This document shows, piece by piece, positions 7,719 through 17,333 of a stretch of 64,000 nucleotides of DNA. Position numbers and translations under genes: made by a program. Source of the stretch: Enterococcus rotai (GTDB lineage: Bacteria > Bacillota > Bacilli > Lactobacillales > Enterococcaceae); NCBI RefSeq assembly GCF_001465345.1, contig NZ_CP013655.1, forward strand, positions 248,001-312,000, in the 5' to 3' direction. The notes under the pieces were generated by a model that made no database searches, had not been told where the DNA came from, and saw nothing but the letters and a program-made list of their open reading frames with translations. Numbering within the stretch: the stretch's first letter is position 1; the number at the start of each line of letters is the position of its first letter.

Positions 7719-8168
7719 CTACTTTGGTTTATAAATAGTTCTCCCTTGTCCTTTCTCTACATCAATATCTAACGGCTGAACCGTTGGACGTAATGAACTT
7801 TTTTCCCGATTCCATTTAGTAACATCAAACGTATTATCTTCTTTTACAAATCGTTTCCCATCAGGAATATTTTTCAGAAACATTTGATCAACACTACTTG
7901 CTTTAAAGCCTTGACCTTTATTCCGAGAAACAACGCTATCTAAATAATCTTGAGATACAGCAATATCATTTTCTTTTTGTTGATATTGCCTTTGTTGTTG
8001 CCGTTCTTTTTGCGCTTTTGCTTCCTGTTCTCTTTCTTGTGGCTTCATTTTTTTCAATGCTTCTTTTGGTAAATCACCTTTACTATCTCTTTTCCATTCT
8101 CCATTGACCCAATCATAATTTGTTGATGCAGAACTTAAACTAGGTGTATTATTTTCTACTTGATCCAT
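7719..8168 (-). CDS. Hydrophilic ICE-type hypothetical protein
   Basis: A 149-residue protein from ATG 8168 (MDQVENNTPS), chosen over an upstream ATG because AGGAG lies five nt before it. It is highly charged, with a Lys/Glu/Gln-rich helical centre (KEALKKMKPQEREQEAKAQ and a Gln/Arg run) and a C-terminal segment IYKPK. No membrane segment. The stop is 9 nt before the next gene, so it heads the transfer-type operon remnant. Its upstream neighbour has been lost, being replaced by integrase sequence on the other strand. Function unknown. Confidence 0.55.
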   Translation of the reverse strand: MDQVENNTPSLSSASTNYDWVNGEWKRDSKGDLPKEALKKMKPQEREQEAKAQKERQQQRQYQQKENDIAVSQDYLDSVVSRNKGQGFKASSVDQMFLKNIPDGKRFVKEDNTFDVTKWNREKSSLRPTVQPLDIDVEKGQGRTIYKPK

Positions 8169-8223
8169 ACTTTCTCCTATTATTCTAGCAAACGGCATAA
8201 CAAAAACAAATTTCATTTTTACT

Positions 8224-8478
8224 GACATCAACGGTAAAATGATTTATCGTACCGATATTTACTAGCGTTCAAAAAGATTAACTGAAAAAGCCAATTTACC
8301 TAATATAGGTTGTCATGGATTTCATCATACTCATGCTACCCTATTATTTGAAGCCAAAGTAACTGTTAAAGAAATACAAGAAAGACTCGGACATTCTGAA
8401 ATCTCTATGACATTAGATATTTACATCCACATCACAAAAGAAACCGTCAAAAAACTTATCAATCACATATCGTTCTAG
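8224..8478 (+). pseudogene. Tyrosine integrase C-terminal remnant
   Basis: The last ~85 codons of a phage-type tyrosine recombinase. In-frame TAG at 8263-8265 precedes RSKRLTEKANLP. Box II reads CHGFHHTHATLL, where the catalytic Arg of HxxR is His; the later GHSEIS and the nucleophile DIY are still present. The N-terminal three quarters are missing. Its 3' end points at the right attachment repeat, the usual ICE arrangement. Not functional. Confidence 0.8.
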
Positions 8479-8527
8479 TTTTTTTCTTAAACGTATTCAA
8501 TTTAGGATTCAAATTTTAGCAAACTAA

Positions 8528-8569
8528 ATAAAAAGAAGCTAGAATCCTTATGCAACAAGGGTTCTAGCT
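8528..8569 (-). terminator. Terminator supplied to rpmG by the element
   Basis: Arms AGCTAGAATCC (8537-8547) and GGGTTCTAGCT (8559-8569) pair with one G-U, followed on the minus strand by TTCTTTTTATTT. Confidence 0.7.
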
Positions 8570-8582
8570 CATTATTAAAATG

Positions 8583-8602
8583 CTTATTTTGTTTCACGGT
8601 GT
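8583..8602. repeat. Right attachment repeat within the rpmG 3' end
   Basis: Identical to 4621-4640. It covers the stop and the last five codons of rpmG. Confidence 0.8.
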
Positions 8603-8733
8603 AAAGTAACTTTTCTTTCACGTGGGCAATATTTTTGTTTTTCCAAACGATCAGGATTGTTACGTTTATTTTTGCTTGTTAGGTAGTTACGTTCTTTACA
8701 AGAAGTACATTCTAAAGTAATGTTTACGCGCAT
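8584..8733 (-). CDS. rpmG: Ribosomal protein bL33
   Basis: A 49-residue protein starting [12 protein letters not shown] and ending [14 protein letters not shown], full length for bL33. It has the first Cys pair (Cys9, Cys12) but the second reads C-P-R-E, so the second zinc ligand pair is incomplete. AGGAGG precedes the ATG. The last codons are the integration target of the element to its left and have been restored by the incoming copy, so the protein is intact. Confidence 0.95.
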   Translation of the reverse strand: MRVNITLECTSCKERNYLTSKNKRNNPDRLEKQKYCPRERKVTLHRETK

Positions 8734-8860
8734 GTGTTTTCCCTCCTATATCTAATGTCGTATTTCTAAGATATTTCTTAGCCTCAAATATCATATCATG
8801 TTTATTCCAGAATTTCTACCCTTTTAGTAAAATTTGTAAAGGAAAACTACTTTACAAATC

Positions 8861-10978
8861 TTATTGTGCTTTATACTCAGCATAAGCATTAACAATCGCC
8901 GTTACCATTGATTGGTTTGGTCTAGTGCTTTCACTCGTTAAGTGGGGCAAAATCACACTCACAGCGATTTCTGGATCATTATATGGCGCATAGGCAACGA
9001 CATTACTGTTTACGGTCACGTGCTCTCCAACATTCGTTTCGGCCGTACCTGTTTTAGCTGCAATATCAAGTGCAGCTCCCTGCATATATTTACCCGTTGT
9101 AAAGATACCATTTCCATGAACAACATCATAAAATCCATTTTGGATGATCTGCATTTGTTCTGAAGAAATATCGACTTTATTCAACTCTTTAGGTTTTAAT
9201 TCTTCTTTTAGCTCACCTAGGGAACCATCCTCTTTATTCTCATAGATTCCGTCAACTACACGTGGTGCAATGCGAGTACCGCCATTGGCTACTGTTGAAG
9301 CATATTGCGCTAACTGCATTGCTGTATACGTGTCATATTGTCCAAACGACAAATCAAGTAAATGACCTGGCATTGGTGCAAATTCAGAATCAAAGTCCTT
9401 ATTAGAAAGGCCAGTTGATTCTCCTGGTAAATCGATTCCTGTGGAAACACCCATGCCATATTCGCCAAAGGTTTGACGTAATACATTAAATAATGTTGGA
9501 TCTCCTGTTTTATAAGGTAAGACCATATTATACTGATAATCTGTCTTCATCATTTTTAAAACTAATTTCATCATATAAGCATTTGAGGAATACTCTAAAG
9601 CTTGTTCTGCACTAAGTGGTATTTGATTACCTGGAACCTTATTAAACACAGATGATTTTTGTTCACTTCCATATATTTGCAATGGCTCATCGATCAAAAC
9701 ATCATTTCCAGAAATTACCCCTTGCTCATACCCCGCTGAAATTGTTGCGCCTTTTACTACTGATCCTGGCTCAAAAGCTTTATTGATTGTGGCCAAAGGA
9801 TTGGAGGTCAGCTCATTTGTCGCTAAATCACGATCTAAGGCCACCATTGCCATCACAGCACCTGTTTTAGGATTCATCACAACAACATACGCACCGTCCG
9901 AATAAGCAGCATTTCCTGTTGCTAGTAACTGCTGATACTGTGCTCTCACAACCTCTTCGATTTTCGCTTGGAAAGCCATATCGATCGTCAGTTTTAAGTT
10001 TTCACCTTTTTTACCTTCTGTAACAGGTGTTTGTGTAATAGTTTTTCCTTTGCTATCTAAGGTTGCTTCTGATACTCCTTTTTTACCTTGGAGGACATCT
10101 TCATATTGTTTTTCTAAATAACTTGTTCCGACACGATCATTTAATTCATATCCTTTAGCAATGTATTCATCTGCTTCTTCGGCAGGTAAACCAGCCTTTT
10201 GAGAAGATACTTTTCCTAAAAGGTTTTTAAGATCTGTATCATTTGGATATTCTCGATCCCAATCCATTCCTGTTGAAACACCAGCGATTTCTGAAGTATG
10301 CTCGCCAATTATTGCGATTTCCTCCTGAGTAACCCCTTCGTTTTTAATGAACGCTGTGTTTAGTTCTTGCACGGCATTCATCCGCTTGAAGATCGTGGCA
10401 GCCTGCATGGTATGTTCATCGAAATTGACTTCTTCTGGTGTTACTTTTTCGACAGTTTTAACGTATAAGGTTCCTTCATCCGTGATTTTGTTGCCTTTTT
10501 CATCTGTCTTATCTGCATCAGTCAATCGCTTTTGAGCAGCTTTCAAATTATCCGGATTAGCCAACCAGAAATCTTTTTTATCACGTTCTGTTAACTCGTC
10601 TGCCGGTACATGAATCAAGTCATTCACTTTATTTGCGATTGGCACTAAATCTTTTGCCTGAACTTTTTTTCCACGTGTATACGTAATCGCCAAATTAGCT
10701 TTATTTCCTACTAAAAGATTGCCTTTTGCATCGTAAATTTCGCCCCGCGGTGCACTACTTTTGATTTTCAAAGCTGAACTTTCTTCAGCTTTTTGTGCAT
10801 ACTGCTGCCCTTCAGCAATCTGCAAGTAACCTAAGCGAACGATCAATGCCACAAATAAACCAAAAATCACGAAAAACAATAAGTTCAGTCGAAAGGGAAT
10901 ATGTGATTTTTTACTTTTTTGGGTCATTGGTTCTTCATTGTTATTTTTTAATTTATCTAAAAAGCTCATTTTTTTCAT
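8861..10978 (-). CDS. pbp2b: Class B penicillin-binding protein, PBP2b type
   Basis: A 705-residue peptidoglycan transpeptidase. Cytosolic residues 1-31, a membrane anchor at about 32-52, the PBP dimerisation domain at about 75-330, and the transpeptidase domain after 360 with the active-site SVVK (Ser406, Lys409), SSN (464-466) and KTG (642-644). It catalyses 4-3 cross-linking at the outer face of the membrane, and the PBP2b class serves peripheral wall growth. Position between rpmG and thrS matches the PbpA(2b) locus of E. faecalis as I recall it. GGAGG precedes the ATG by 11 nt. No glycosyltransferase domain, so class A is excluded. Confidence 0.9.
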   Translation of the reverse strand: MKKMSFLDKLKNNNEEPMTQKSKKSHIPFRLNLLFFVIFGLFVALIVRLGYLQIAEGQQYAQKAEESSALKIKSSAPRGEIYDAKGNLLVGNKANLAITYTRGKKVQAKDLVPIANKVNDLIHVPADELTERDKKDFWLANPDNLKAAQKRLTDADKTDEKGNKITDEGTLYVKTVEKVTPEEVNFDEHTMQAATIFKRMNAVQELNTAFIKNEGVTQEEIAIIGEHTSEIAGVSTGMDWDREYPNDTDLKNLLGKVSSQKAGLPAEEADEYIAKGYELNDRVGTSYLEKQYEDVLQGKKGVSEATLDSKGKTITQTPVTEGKKGENLKLTIDMAFQAKIEEVVRAQYQQLLATGNAAYSDGAYVVVMNPKTGAVMAMVALDRDLATNELTSNPLATINKAFEPGSVVKGATISAGYEQGVISGNDVLIDEPLQIYGSEQKSSVFNKVPGNQIPLSAEQALEYSSNAYMMKLVLKMMKTDYQYNMVLPYKTGDPTLFNVLRQTFGEYGMGVSTGIDLPGESTGLSNKDFDSEFAPMPGHLLDLSFGQYDTYTAMQLAQYASTVANGGTRIAPRVVDGIYENKEDGSLGELKEELKPKELNKVDISSEQMQIIQNGFYDVVHGNGIFTTGKYMQGAALDIAAKTGTAETNVGEHVTVNSNVVAYAPYNDPEIAVSVILPHLTSESTRPNQSMVTAIVNAYAEYKAQ

Positions 10979-11126
10979 TTATCGTTAATCCTCCATATGA
11001 GAAAAGTCTCGCTTCTCTATTGTAACGAAAAAATCAAAAAAAAAATAGGGGTAATCTCCTTACTAAGAAAATATTTAATTTTTATAAAAAATAGACAAAG
11101 CATGATTGCTCTGCCTATTTTTTTTA

Positions 11127-13067
11127 TTATCTTCTACTATAATTCGAAACGTCTGCAACCATACTATCAACAAAGATATTTAAATCGATCACTTCGGTTT
11201 CTTTACTACCATAACGACGAATGTTCACAGTCGCATCATCCATCTCTTTATCGCCAACAACGATTTGATAAGGAATTTTTTGTGTTTGAGAGGCACGGAT
11301 CTTATAACCCATTTTTTCATTACGATCATCGACTTCGATACGTAAACCTTGCTCTTGCAGGCGTTTTTTCACCTCATATGCATAATCTGAATGAGCTTCA
11401 ACAGATACAGGAATGATTGTTGCTTGAATTGGTGCTAACCAAGTTGGGAAAGCGCCTTTGTAAACTTCTGTCAAGTAAGCAACGAAACGTTCCATTGTGG
11501 AAACGATCCCTCTGTGGATAACTAATGGACGATGTGTATTTTCCCCATCTTCGCCTACATAAGTCAAATCAAAACGTTCTGGTAAAAGTGCATCGATTTG
11601 AATTGTAGAAAGTGTTTCTTCCATTCCTAATGCAGTTTTTACTTGAACATCGAGTTTAGGACCATAAAAGGCTGCTTCACCTTCTGCTTCAAAATAATCA
11701 ATTCCAGCTTCATCTGCTGCTTCTTTGATCATCGTTTGCGATCTTTCCCACATTGCATCATCATCAAAGTATTTTTCTTTATTGTTCGGATCTCTTAAGC
11801 TTAAACGGAAACGATAATCTGTTACATCAAAATCAGCGTATACTTCTACCATTAATTTTAATGTACGCAAGAATTCTTCTTTAATTTGATCAGGTCGAAC
11901 AAAAGTGTGTCCATCATTCAAGGTCATTTCACGCACACGTTGTAATCCAGACAATGCACCTGATTTTTCATAACGATGCATCATACCCAGCTCAGCGATT
12001 CTAATCGGTAGTTCACGATAACTGTGAATATCATTTTTATATACCATCATATGATGCGGACAGTTCATTGGACGAAGTACTAGCATTTCGCCATCGCCCA
12101 TATCCATTGGTGGAAACATATCTTCATGATAATGATCCCAGTGACCTGATCTCTTATAGAATTCAACATTAGCCATAATTGGTGTATACACATGTTGATA
12201 ACCTAAGCTAATTTCTTTATCTGTAATGTAACGTTCGATTGTACGGCGAATGGTTGCACCTTTTGGTAACCAGAACGGTAATCCTGAACCAACATCTGGA
12301 TTAAGCATAAATAAATCAAGCTCTTTCCCTAGCTTACGGTGATCACGTTCTTTGGCTTCTTCGCGCATTTTGATAAATTCTTTTAGGTCTTTTTTATCGA
12401 AGAAAGCAGTTCCGTAAATTCGTTGCATCATTTGATTGTTCGAATTTCCTCTCCAGTAAGCCCCAGCTACTGATAATAATTTGAAGACTTGAATACGTCC
12501 AGTAGATGGTACATGAACCCCACGGCACAAATCAACGAAATCCCCTTGATCATACACTGTAATGATTTCATCTTCTGGAAGCTCTGAAATCAATTCAACT
12601 TTATAAGGATCATCTGCAAATAATTCTAACGCTTCGTTCTTTGAAACAACTTTACGAACGATTGGATTATTTTCTTTGACGATTTTCATCATTTCAGCTT
12701 CAATAGCAGGTAAATCTTCAGCTGTGATTTGGTTTTCCCCATTATCAGTATCATAATAAAAACCTGAATCAATTGCTGGCCCTACACCAAATTTGATTTT
12801 TGGAAATAGACGACGTAATGCATTCGCCATTAAATGAGCAGATGAATGACGTAAAATCCCTAACGCATCCTCATGATCTGGTGTTACGATTTCAATCGTT
12901 CCATCCTCTTCGATTGGACGAACTAAATCTATTAATGTGCCATTAAACTTCCCTGCTAAGGCTTTTTTAGCTAAACTGTTACTGATGCTTTTAGCAATGT
13001 CTAATGTTGATGAGCCAGCCTCAAATTCTTTGACTACGCCATCTGGAAATGTAATTTTGATTGACAT
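11127..13067 (-). CDS. thrS: Threonine-tRNA ligase
   Basis: A 646-residue class II aminoacyl-tRNA synthetase of normal length. Order: TGS domain (1-60), the threonyl/alanyl editing domain ([10 protein letters not shown] near 73), the catalytic core with zinc-site NCPHHM and motif 2/3 elements ([25 protein letters not shown]), and the C-terminal anticodon-binding domain. It charges tRNA-Thr in the cytoplasm. AAAGGAGG precedes the ATG. Expression is controlled by the T-box leader at 13075-13460. Confidence 0.97.
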   Translation of the reverse strand: MSIKITFPDGVVKEFEAGSSTLDIAKSISNSLAKKALAGKFNGTLIDLVRPIEEDGTIEIVTPDHEDALGILRHSSAHLMANALRRLFPKIKFGVGPAIDSGFYYDTDNGENQITAEDLPAIEAEMMKIVKENNPIVRKVVSKNEALELFADDPYKVELISELPEDEIITVYDQGDFVDLCRGVHVPSTGRIQVFKLLSVAGAYWRGNSNNQMMQRIYGTAFFDKKDLKEFIKMREEAKERDHRKLGKELDLFMLNPDVGSGLPFWLPKGATIRRTIERYITDKEISLGYQHVYTPIMANVEFYKRSGHWDHYHEDMFPPMDMGDGEMLVLRPMNCPHHMMVYKNDIHSYRELPIRIAELGMMHRYEKSGALSGLQRVREMTLNDGHTFVRPDQIKEEFLRTLKLMVEVYADFDVTDYRFRLSLRDPNNKEKYFDDDAMWERSQTMIKEAADEAGIDYFEAEGEAAFYGPKLDVQVKTALGMEETLSTIQIDALLPERFDLTYVGEDGENTHRPLVIHRGIVSTMERFVAYLTEVYKGAFPTWLAPIQATIIPVSVEAHSDYAYEVKKRLQEQGLRIEVDDRNEKMGYKIRASQTQKIPYQIVVGDKEMDDATVNIRRYGSKETEVIDLNIFVDSMVADVSNYSRR

Positions 13068-13074
13068 TTTTGTT

Positions 13075-13460
13075 TCCTCCTTTGGTAAATTATGATTGAA
13101 AAGAGAACAACTCTACCAGATCATGTACGGTTATAAGCCACTTTGTTCAACGAGTACTGTTCATCATCCACTCTGGCAAAGCCAGTCGTGGTGATTCACA
13201 GCAAAAAGTCCCAGCATCTGATAGTTAATCAGATACTAGGACGAAAAGTTCGTGGTTCCACCTATTTTTAAACATAACAAACAGTCATGTTCCTCAAGCG
13301 TGTTAACGGTACGGCCGCCTTTGTTTCGACAAAGGTTGGAAAAAGTGGTCATTCCTTGCGCAGGTCTGGAAAATTTTCAGCCGAGATTTTCCTCTCTAAA
13401 AGACTGCTTACAAGTTCAGGTGTCTTTCTCATCAATCATTTATGTGTTAATTTAAACACT
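13075..13460 (-). promoter_or_regulatory. T-box riboswitch leader of thrS
   Basis: The conserved T-box AGGTGGAACCACG lies at 13251-13263 (minus strand), followed by a terminator hairpin (13208-13242, arms GTCCTAGTATCTGAT / ATCAGATGCTGGGAC) and a T-run. Upstream is a long leader with a Stem I-like AGAGAG segment near 13397. A Thr codon ACC at 13348-13350, followed by A, is my best guess for the specifier. Uncharged tRNA-Thr would stabilise the antiterminator and raise thrS transcription. Confidence 0.88.
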
Positions 13461-13495
13461 TCTTTAAATAAAAAGCAAGTATTTCTTCAAAAGAA

Positions 13496-13675
13496 TCATT
13501 TTTTCCAAGTTCCACCTTGAGCATAACGATCTTTTTTCATTTCATTTACAATAACATGAATATTCTCTTGCGGTGCTCCCGTGTTTTTAGAGACAACCTC
13601 TGTGATTTCTTTGACCATATTTGTTAATTGTTCTTCACTGCGTCCTTCGATTAGTTCGACATGAATAAATGGCAT
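13496..13675 (-). CDS. 4-oxalocrotonate tautomerase family protein
   Basis: A 59-residue protein. ATG 13675 is chosen because it gives [13 protein letters not shown], leaving the catalytic Pro1 after Met removal, and GGGAGG lies in front. Family features are Pro1, the EGRS/EEQL helix start, and a conserved Arg in KKDRYAQGG. Members are hexameric tautomerases acting on enol/keto acids; the real substrate here is unknown. It sits alone between the thrS leader and the methyltransferase. Confidence 0.85.
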   Translation of the reverse strand: MPFIHVELIEGRSEEQLTNMVKEITEVVSKNTGAPQENIHVIVNEMKKDRYAQGGTWKK

Positions 13676-13742
13676 AACGCTTCCTCCCTTCAATTGTTTG
13701 AACAGTCTTAAATATATGATAGCACGTTTCACTTAAGTTTAT

Positions 13743-14336
13743 TTATTTTTCAGCACTTACTATAAACATTGAGGCATCTTGATTCATAAATAGGTTCGCT
13801 CCATGATAGAATGTTTCACTTGATACTGACCTAAACCCAACTTCTTCAAATTGTTTGCGAAGTTCTGCCTGAACAAAACCATTATGCACTTTGTCATGAC
13901 TGTTTTTTTCATTTTTATCAAAATCGACCACTAAGATACGACCACCATGATTCAACGTTTGATATAACGATGTCAACAATCCGATTGTATCTGGTACATG
14001 TAACAACACTAGTGAGACAACAATCATGTCAGCTGTTAGCTCAAAAGTATTTTCTTTAGAGAAACTGCCTACAAGTGTTGTTGCATTGGTCCATTTTGTT
14101 TGTTCGATTTTTTGATCGACAATCCGAATCATTTCTTCAGACGGATCGACGAATAGTATTTCCTTAAAACCAGCGGCAATTTCTAAGCCAATCAAACCTG
14201 TGCCACAGCCGTAGTCTAGTAAGGTTGCTTCAGTAACATTTCCCAATTTTTTTTGAATCTCTGTCGTTATGATATTTGCTAACGCTAATTGTTTTGGTGA
14301 GTCATAATGATGGGCAATTTTATCAAAGATATTCAT
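13743..14336 (-). CDS. Class I SAM-dependent methyltransferase
   Basis: A 197-residue cytoplasmic protein. Motif I is LLDYGCGTGLIGLE (about residues 40-52), the acidic residue after strand 2 is in FVDPSEEM, and motif IV region is ADMIVVSLVLLHV. The N-terminal DKIAHHYDS is typical of small-molecule or quinone-type methyltransferases. Substrate unknown. TAAGGAG precedes the ATG. Confidence 0.8.
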   Translation of the reverse strand: MNIFDKIAHHYDSPKQLALANIITTEIQKKLGNVTEATLLDYGCGTGLIGLEIAAGFKEILFVDPSEEMIRIVDQKIEQTKWTNATTLVGSFSKENTFELTADMIVVSLVLLHVPDTIGLLTSLYQTLNHGGRILVVDFDKNEKNSHDKVHNGFVQAELRKQFEEVGFRSVSSETFYHGANLFMNQDASMFIVSAEK

Positions 14337-14377
14337 AGGTGATTTTCTCCTTAAGCTGGTGTTTTAGTCGATTTATT

Positions 14378-14406
14378 AAAAAAAGAAGCCCGTTTGGACT
14401 TCTTTT
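14378..14406 (-). terminator. Terminator of the L,D-transpeptidase gene
   Basis: AGAAGTCC/GGGCTTCT stem with a T-run on the minus strand, just after the stop at 14417. Confidence 0.75.
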
Positions 14407-14416
14407 CACTATTCTT

Positions 14417-15889
14417 TTAAGCTGGTTCACCATAATCAACAGGTTTATCAAATTCTCCTGGTGCATCATCATAAATGTGACCATAAACGATTACTGGCAT
14501 TCCAGCATACGCACCATTGAAGATTTGAGCAACAGCTGCTCCTGGTGTATTGATACAGCCGTTACTACCAAAATTAGTTTTGTAGGCTTCTTTGTTCCCA
14601 AAATACTCTGCTTTATAATCAGCATCATGAATCCCGATTTGCGTCACAACACCACCAAAACTCTTTAATGGCATCCAATATTTTACTGGTACACTATATT
14701 TTGAACCATCAAGCATTTCACCTTCCAACTTTGTATCTGTATCTTTGTACAAAATTGTATGGAATCCAGGTACTGTCGCAGTTCCTTTGTTATAGCGTCC
14801 TGTGATCACATCTGTTTCAACGACTTTGGCACCATTTTTAAAGAAGTACATCTTTTGATCGTTTAAGTCGATTTCAACATAATCTTTATCAACCGTTGAA
14901 GATTGTGTTACATCACCATCGATCGGTACTGTGATTGTTTCAGTATCTTTATCACTATTGAGTGCTTGAACAAGTAAATCTCTTGTTTGTGGCATATTGA
15001 TGTCCCAGCCATAGCTACCATTATTTTTGTATTTCGTTGTTACGCCATGAACATTTTTAAAAATGATTGGTTTAAAGATCGAGCCATATTTTTGGTTTGT
15101 TTGTTCTACCCAAGCATAGACTTTATTTGGATCGACATTTCCAGCTGTATCCATAAATGATTGTAACTCTTCTTTTGTAAGCGTCAATTTTTCGCCATTG
15201 ATATCAAGCGTGATCGCTTTATTTTCTTTTTTAGATAACGAAGCTAACTTTTCTTGTAGTCCTTTGTCGTCTTTTGTCACTGTTGGTTTTTGATAAAATT
15301 CTTTGACATCATAGACGTAGCTACCTTTATTTTCATCAACATCTTTTAGGACTTGGTTCATCAACGCTTCTTTATCAACTGCTGTCCCAATTTGTTCTGG
15401 TAAGATTTGATAGTTACCATCAACTTTTTCGATCCTAGCATCTTGACTTGGTGTTCCTTCTTCAAACGTAAGTTCATTTAGTTTATTTTTCAATTCATTC
15501 TTGTAATCTTCATTGATCGGTAATTTGATTGAACGGTCACCCATGTTTTGTTTCAAATATTCTTCTGTTATTTGATATTTTTCAGGCAAAGCAATTTTTT
15601 CTTCTTTACCATTTACTTTAATCACAACATCTTCAGCTTTATTCAGTTGTTCTAGTTTTTCTTTTGCAGCTTTTGCATTTAATAAACTGATATCAACACC
15701 ATTCGCTTTGGCTGTGATAAAAAAATGAGATTGAAAATAAACGAGACCGCCCGTAAATACAAGTGCTAAACAAATTAATAAACCAACTATTGGAACTAGC
15801 CATTTTTTCTTTTTCTTATTTGGCTGCTTGTTATTTTGCGGCGCTCTTGCATTTTTAACTGAGCGACTGACTGTTTCTTCATTTTCCAT
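14417..15889 (-). CDS. L,D-transpeptidase (YkuD family)
   Basis: A 490-residue membrane-anchored enzyme: a short basic cytosolic tail (NNKQPNKKKKK), a membrane helix at about 30-50, repeated peptidoglycan-binding-like beta domains (60-330), and a C-terminal YkuD catalytic domain. His421 (GIHDAD) and Cys445 in SNGCIN form the active site. The family motif is usually S/T-H-G-C; here the His is Asn. Such enzymes make 3-3 peptidoglycan cross-links that bypass beta-lactam-sensitive D,D-transpeptidases. Architecture and length match the Ldt(fm)/Ldt(fs) group of enterococci. It stands as a single-gene unit. Confidence 0.88.
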   Translation of the reverse strand: MENEETVSRSVKNARAPQNNKQPNKKKKKWLVPIVGLLICLALVFTGGLVYFQSHFFITAKANGVDISLLNAKAAKEKLEQLNKAEDVVIKVNGKEEKIALPEKYQITEEYLKQNMGDRSIKLPINEDYKNELKNKLNELTFEEGTPSQDARIEKVDGNYQILPEQIGTAVDKEALMNQVLKDVDENKGSYVYDVKEFYQKPTVTKDDKGLQEKLASLSKKENKAITLDINGEKLTLTKEELQSFMDTAGNVDPNKVYAWVEQTNQKYGSIFKPIIFKNVHGVTTKYKNNGSYGWDINMPQTRDLLVQALNSDKDTETITVPIDGDVTQSSTVDKDYVEIDLNDQKMYFFKNGAKVVETDVITGRYNKGTATVPGFHTILYKDTDTKLEGEMLDGSKYSVPVKYWMPLKSFGGVVTQIGIHDADYKAEYFGNKEAYKTNFGSNGCINTPGAAVAQIFNGAYAGMPVIVYGHIYDDAPGEFDKPVDYGEPA

Positions 15890-16325
15890 TGAGCTATCTT
15901 CCTTTTTTTAAATTTATATGCTTACTTTGAGGCAATGCTTTCTCCTGTTTCAAAAATAGTGCAAAAGGAATACATGCTTCCTGTGATTATTTAAAATTTT
16001 TCCTAACAACAAGCTACTTCAGTAACTGCATTTTAAAGATAGTTTAGTTAAAATCCTCGTAATCTTCAATTATTTTGCTTACATATGAGAAAAAATTCAT
16101 GTTTTTTATGTATAAGTGCTTAATTTTATTTTTTTCTAGTAAACAGGATACTGCAACCGTCAAAATTCGATACAGTGTACTTATCATTCTACCACACATA
16201 AGGGAGAGGAAAAAAGACTATTTGCTAATATCTTTGATGAAATTCTACTATATTTACAATAAACTTTAAAATCTTCCTGAATCCTCATCCAATTATCTAA
16301 AAAAAGTTGCAAGAAAGAACTTACC
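15890..16325. other. Intergenic region, nothing supported
   Basis: AT-rich. A plus-strand frame at 16075-16269 has no ribosome site and an implausible composition. It should hold the ldt promoter (right side reading left) and the end of the ANT(6)-like transcript, but I cannot place either with confidence. Confidence 0.5.
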
Positions 16326-17177
16326 TTAGTAGCTAGAACTGAAATCTGTTGTATAGTTCATAACTTTTAGAGCTGTTTTTTGATCATAATCAAAGCAATT
16401 TTTTTGTGCAAATTTCTGAGCATAATGATCAAACTGCTTTTGTAGGGAAATCAATGCGGACCACGCGGCTGAAATGCTAGAGCTATTCATCGTTGCCAAA
16501 ATTGCTTCATATTCTTCTTTTATTAGATAGTTAGGTAAGTACTTATAATTTTTGCCAACACTAATTTGATAGCCATGTTCTGATCCTACTTGCCAAGATA
16601 ACAAACGTAACAATTCTTTTTGACATATTTCATTTAGATGATCCGCTGCATAGAACAATTCATTACGGCATAAGCCTTTTACAACATAAGTACTGACCCA
16701 CCAAAATTCATTGCAGCAATCCAAAAATTCTGCCTGACTTGGACGTTTTACCCAGTAGTCTTGATCGGTTGCTGCTGTTAACCTCGGTAATAATTGCTCT
16801 TTGTCCAATAAAATCTCGGCTAAGTGATCGCCTTCATTCCAATTATCCGCCTGTTCTTTAGGACACAAAGTTAAATCGATTCGATTGCCATCATCAAACA
16901 GCATCAAATAAGTAAAACGGCCATTCCCAGTTGGTGGAAACAAAACCATATCTTCTGGTGTTTGCATAATTAAACGTGACCCAAATTGGTCGATCCATGA
17001 CGGATCTTTGACAAACGCCTCAACTGATTCCACAACATACACAATATCATAATCTTGAAACATATCTTTAGGTGCTTTTTTGTTTGTTCGTGAACCATTC
17101 AATCCTACCGCCAACACTCTATCATCATTTTTAGCTGTCTCAGTAATCAATTGAAATATTTCCTTCTCTGTTCTCAT
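16326..17177 (-). CDS. Aminoglycoside 6-adenylyltransferase-like protein (ANT(6) family)
   Basis: A 283-residue nucleotidyltransferase, the usual length of AadE/AadK. The N-terminal catalytic motif is GLNGSRTNKKAPKDMFQ-DYDIVY (Gly-Ser plus Asp-x-Asp), followed by RIDLTL, which supplies the third Asp. The C-terminal half is the helical substrate-binding domain. AadK-type enzymes adenylylate streptomycin at the 6 position. The gene stands alone on the chromosome with no mobile-element signs, so it is more like the intrinsic aadK than an acquired aadE. Whether it confers resistance is unknown. Confidence 0.85.
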   Translation of the reverse strand: MRTEKEIFQLITETAKNDDRVLAVGLNGSRTNKKAPKDMFQDYDIVYVVESVEAFVKDPSWIDQFGSRLIMQTPEDMVLFPPTGNGRFTYLMLFDDGNRIDLTLCPKEQADNWNEGDHLAEILLDKEQLLPRLTAATDQDYWVKRPSQAEFLDCCNEFWWVSTYVVKGLCRNELFYAADHLNEICQKELLRLLSWQVGSEHGYQISVGKNYKYLPNYLIKEEYEAILATMNSSSISAAWSALISLQKQFDHYAQKFAQKNCFDYDQKTALKVMNYTTDFSSSY

Positions 17178-17333
17178 ATGATCCTCCTTGTTTTCGCTCT
17201 ACATAAAGTATACGTTACGTCACTAGCTATGTTATACTTTCTCTTAAAATCGTTAAAAAATCTTTAAAAAAGAAAGCATAAACACTATTCTCCTTCCTTA
17301 TCTACTACACTGGATAAGAAAGGTTGTGGTGTT

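Larger units (their letters stand above)
4621..8602. mobile_element. Decayed integrative (ICE-like) element inserted at the 3' end of rpmG
   Basis: About 4 kb are bounded by 20-bp direct repeats. The content is typical of the end of a Gram-positive conjugative element: a tyrosine-integrase remnant next to the right repeat, a lysozyme/M23 wall hydrolase, small transfer-type genes and cargo. Integrase, hydrolase and one membrane-protein gene each carry disabling changes, and no relaxase, coupling ATPase or excisionase is present. The element supplies rpmG with its last codons and a replacement terminator (8528-8569). Confidence 0.75.

Noticed and set aside
16075-16269. Plus-strand 64-residue frame upstream of the ANT(6)-like gene
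   Set aside because: No ribosome site and unusual composition; AT-rich intergenic sequence gives such frames by chance.
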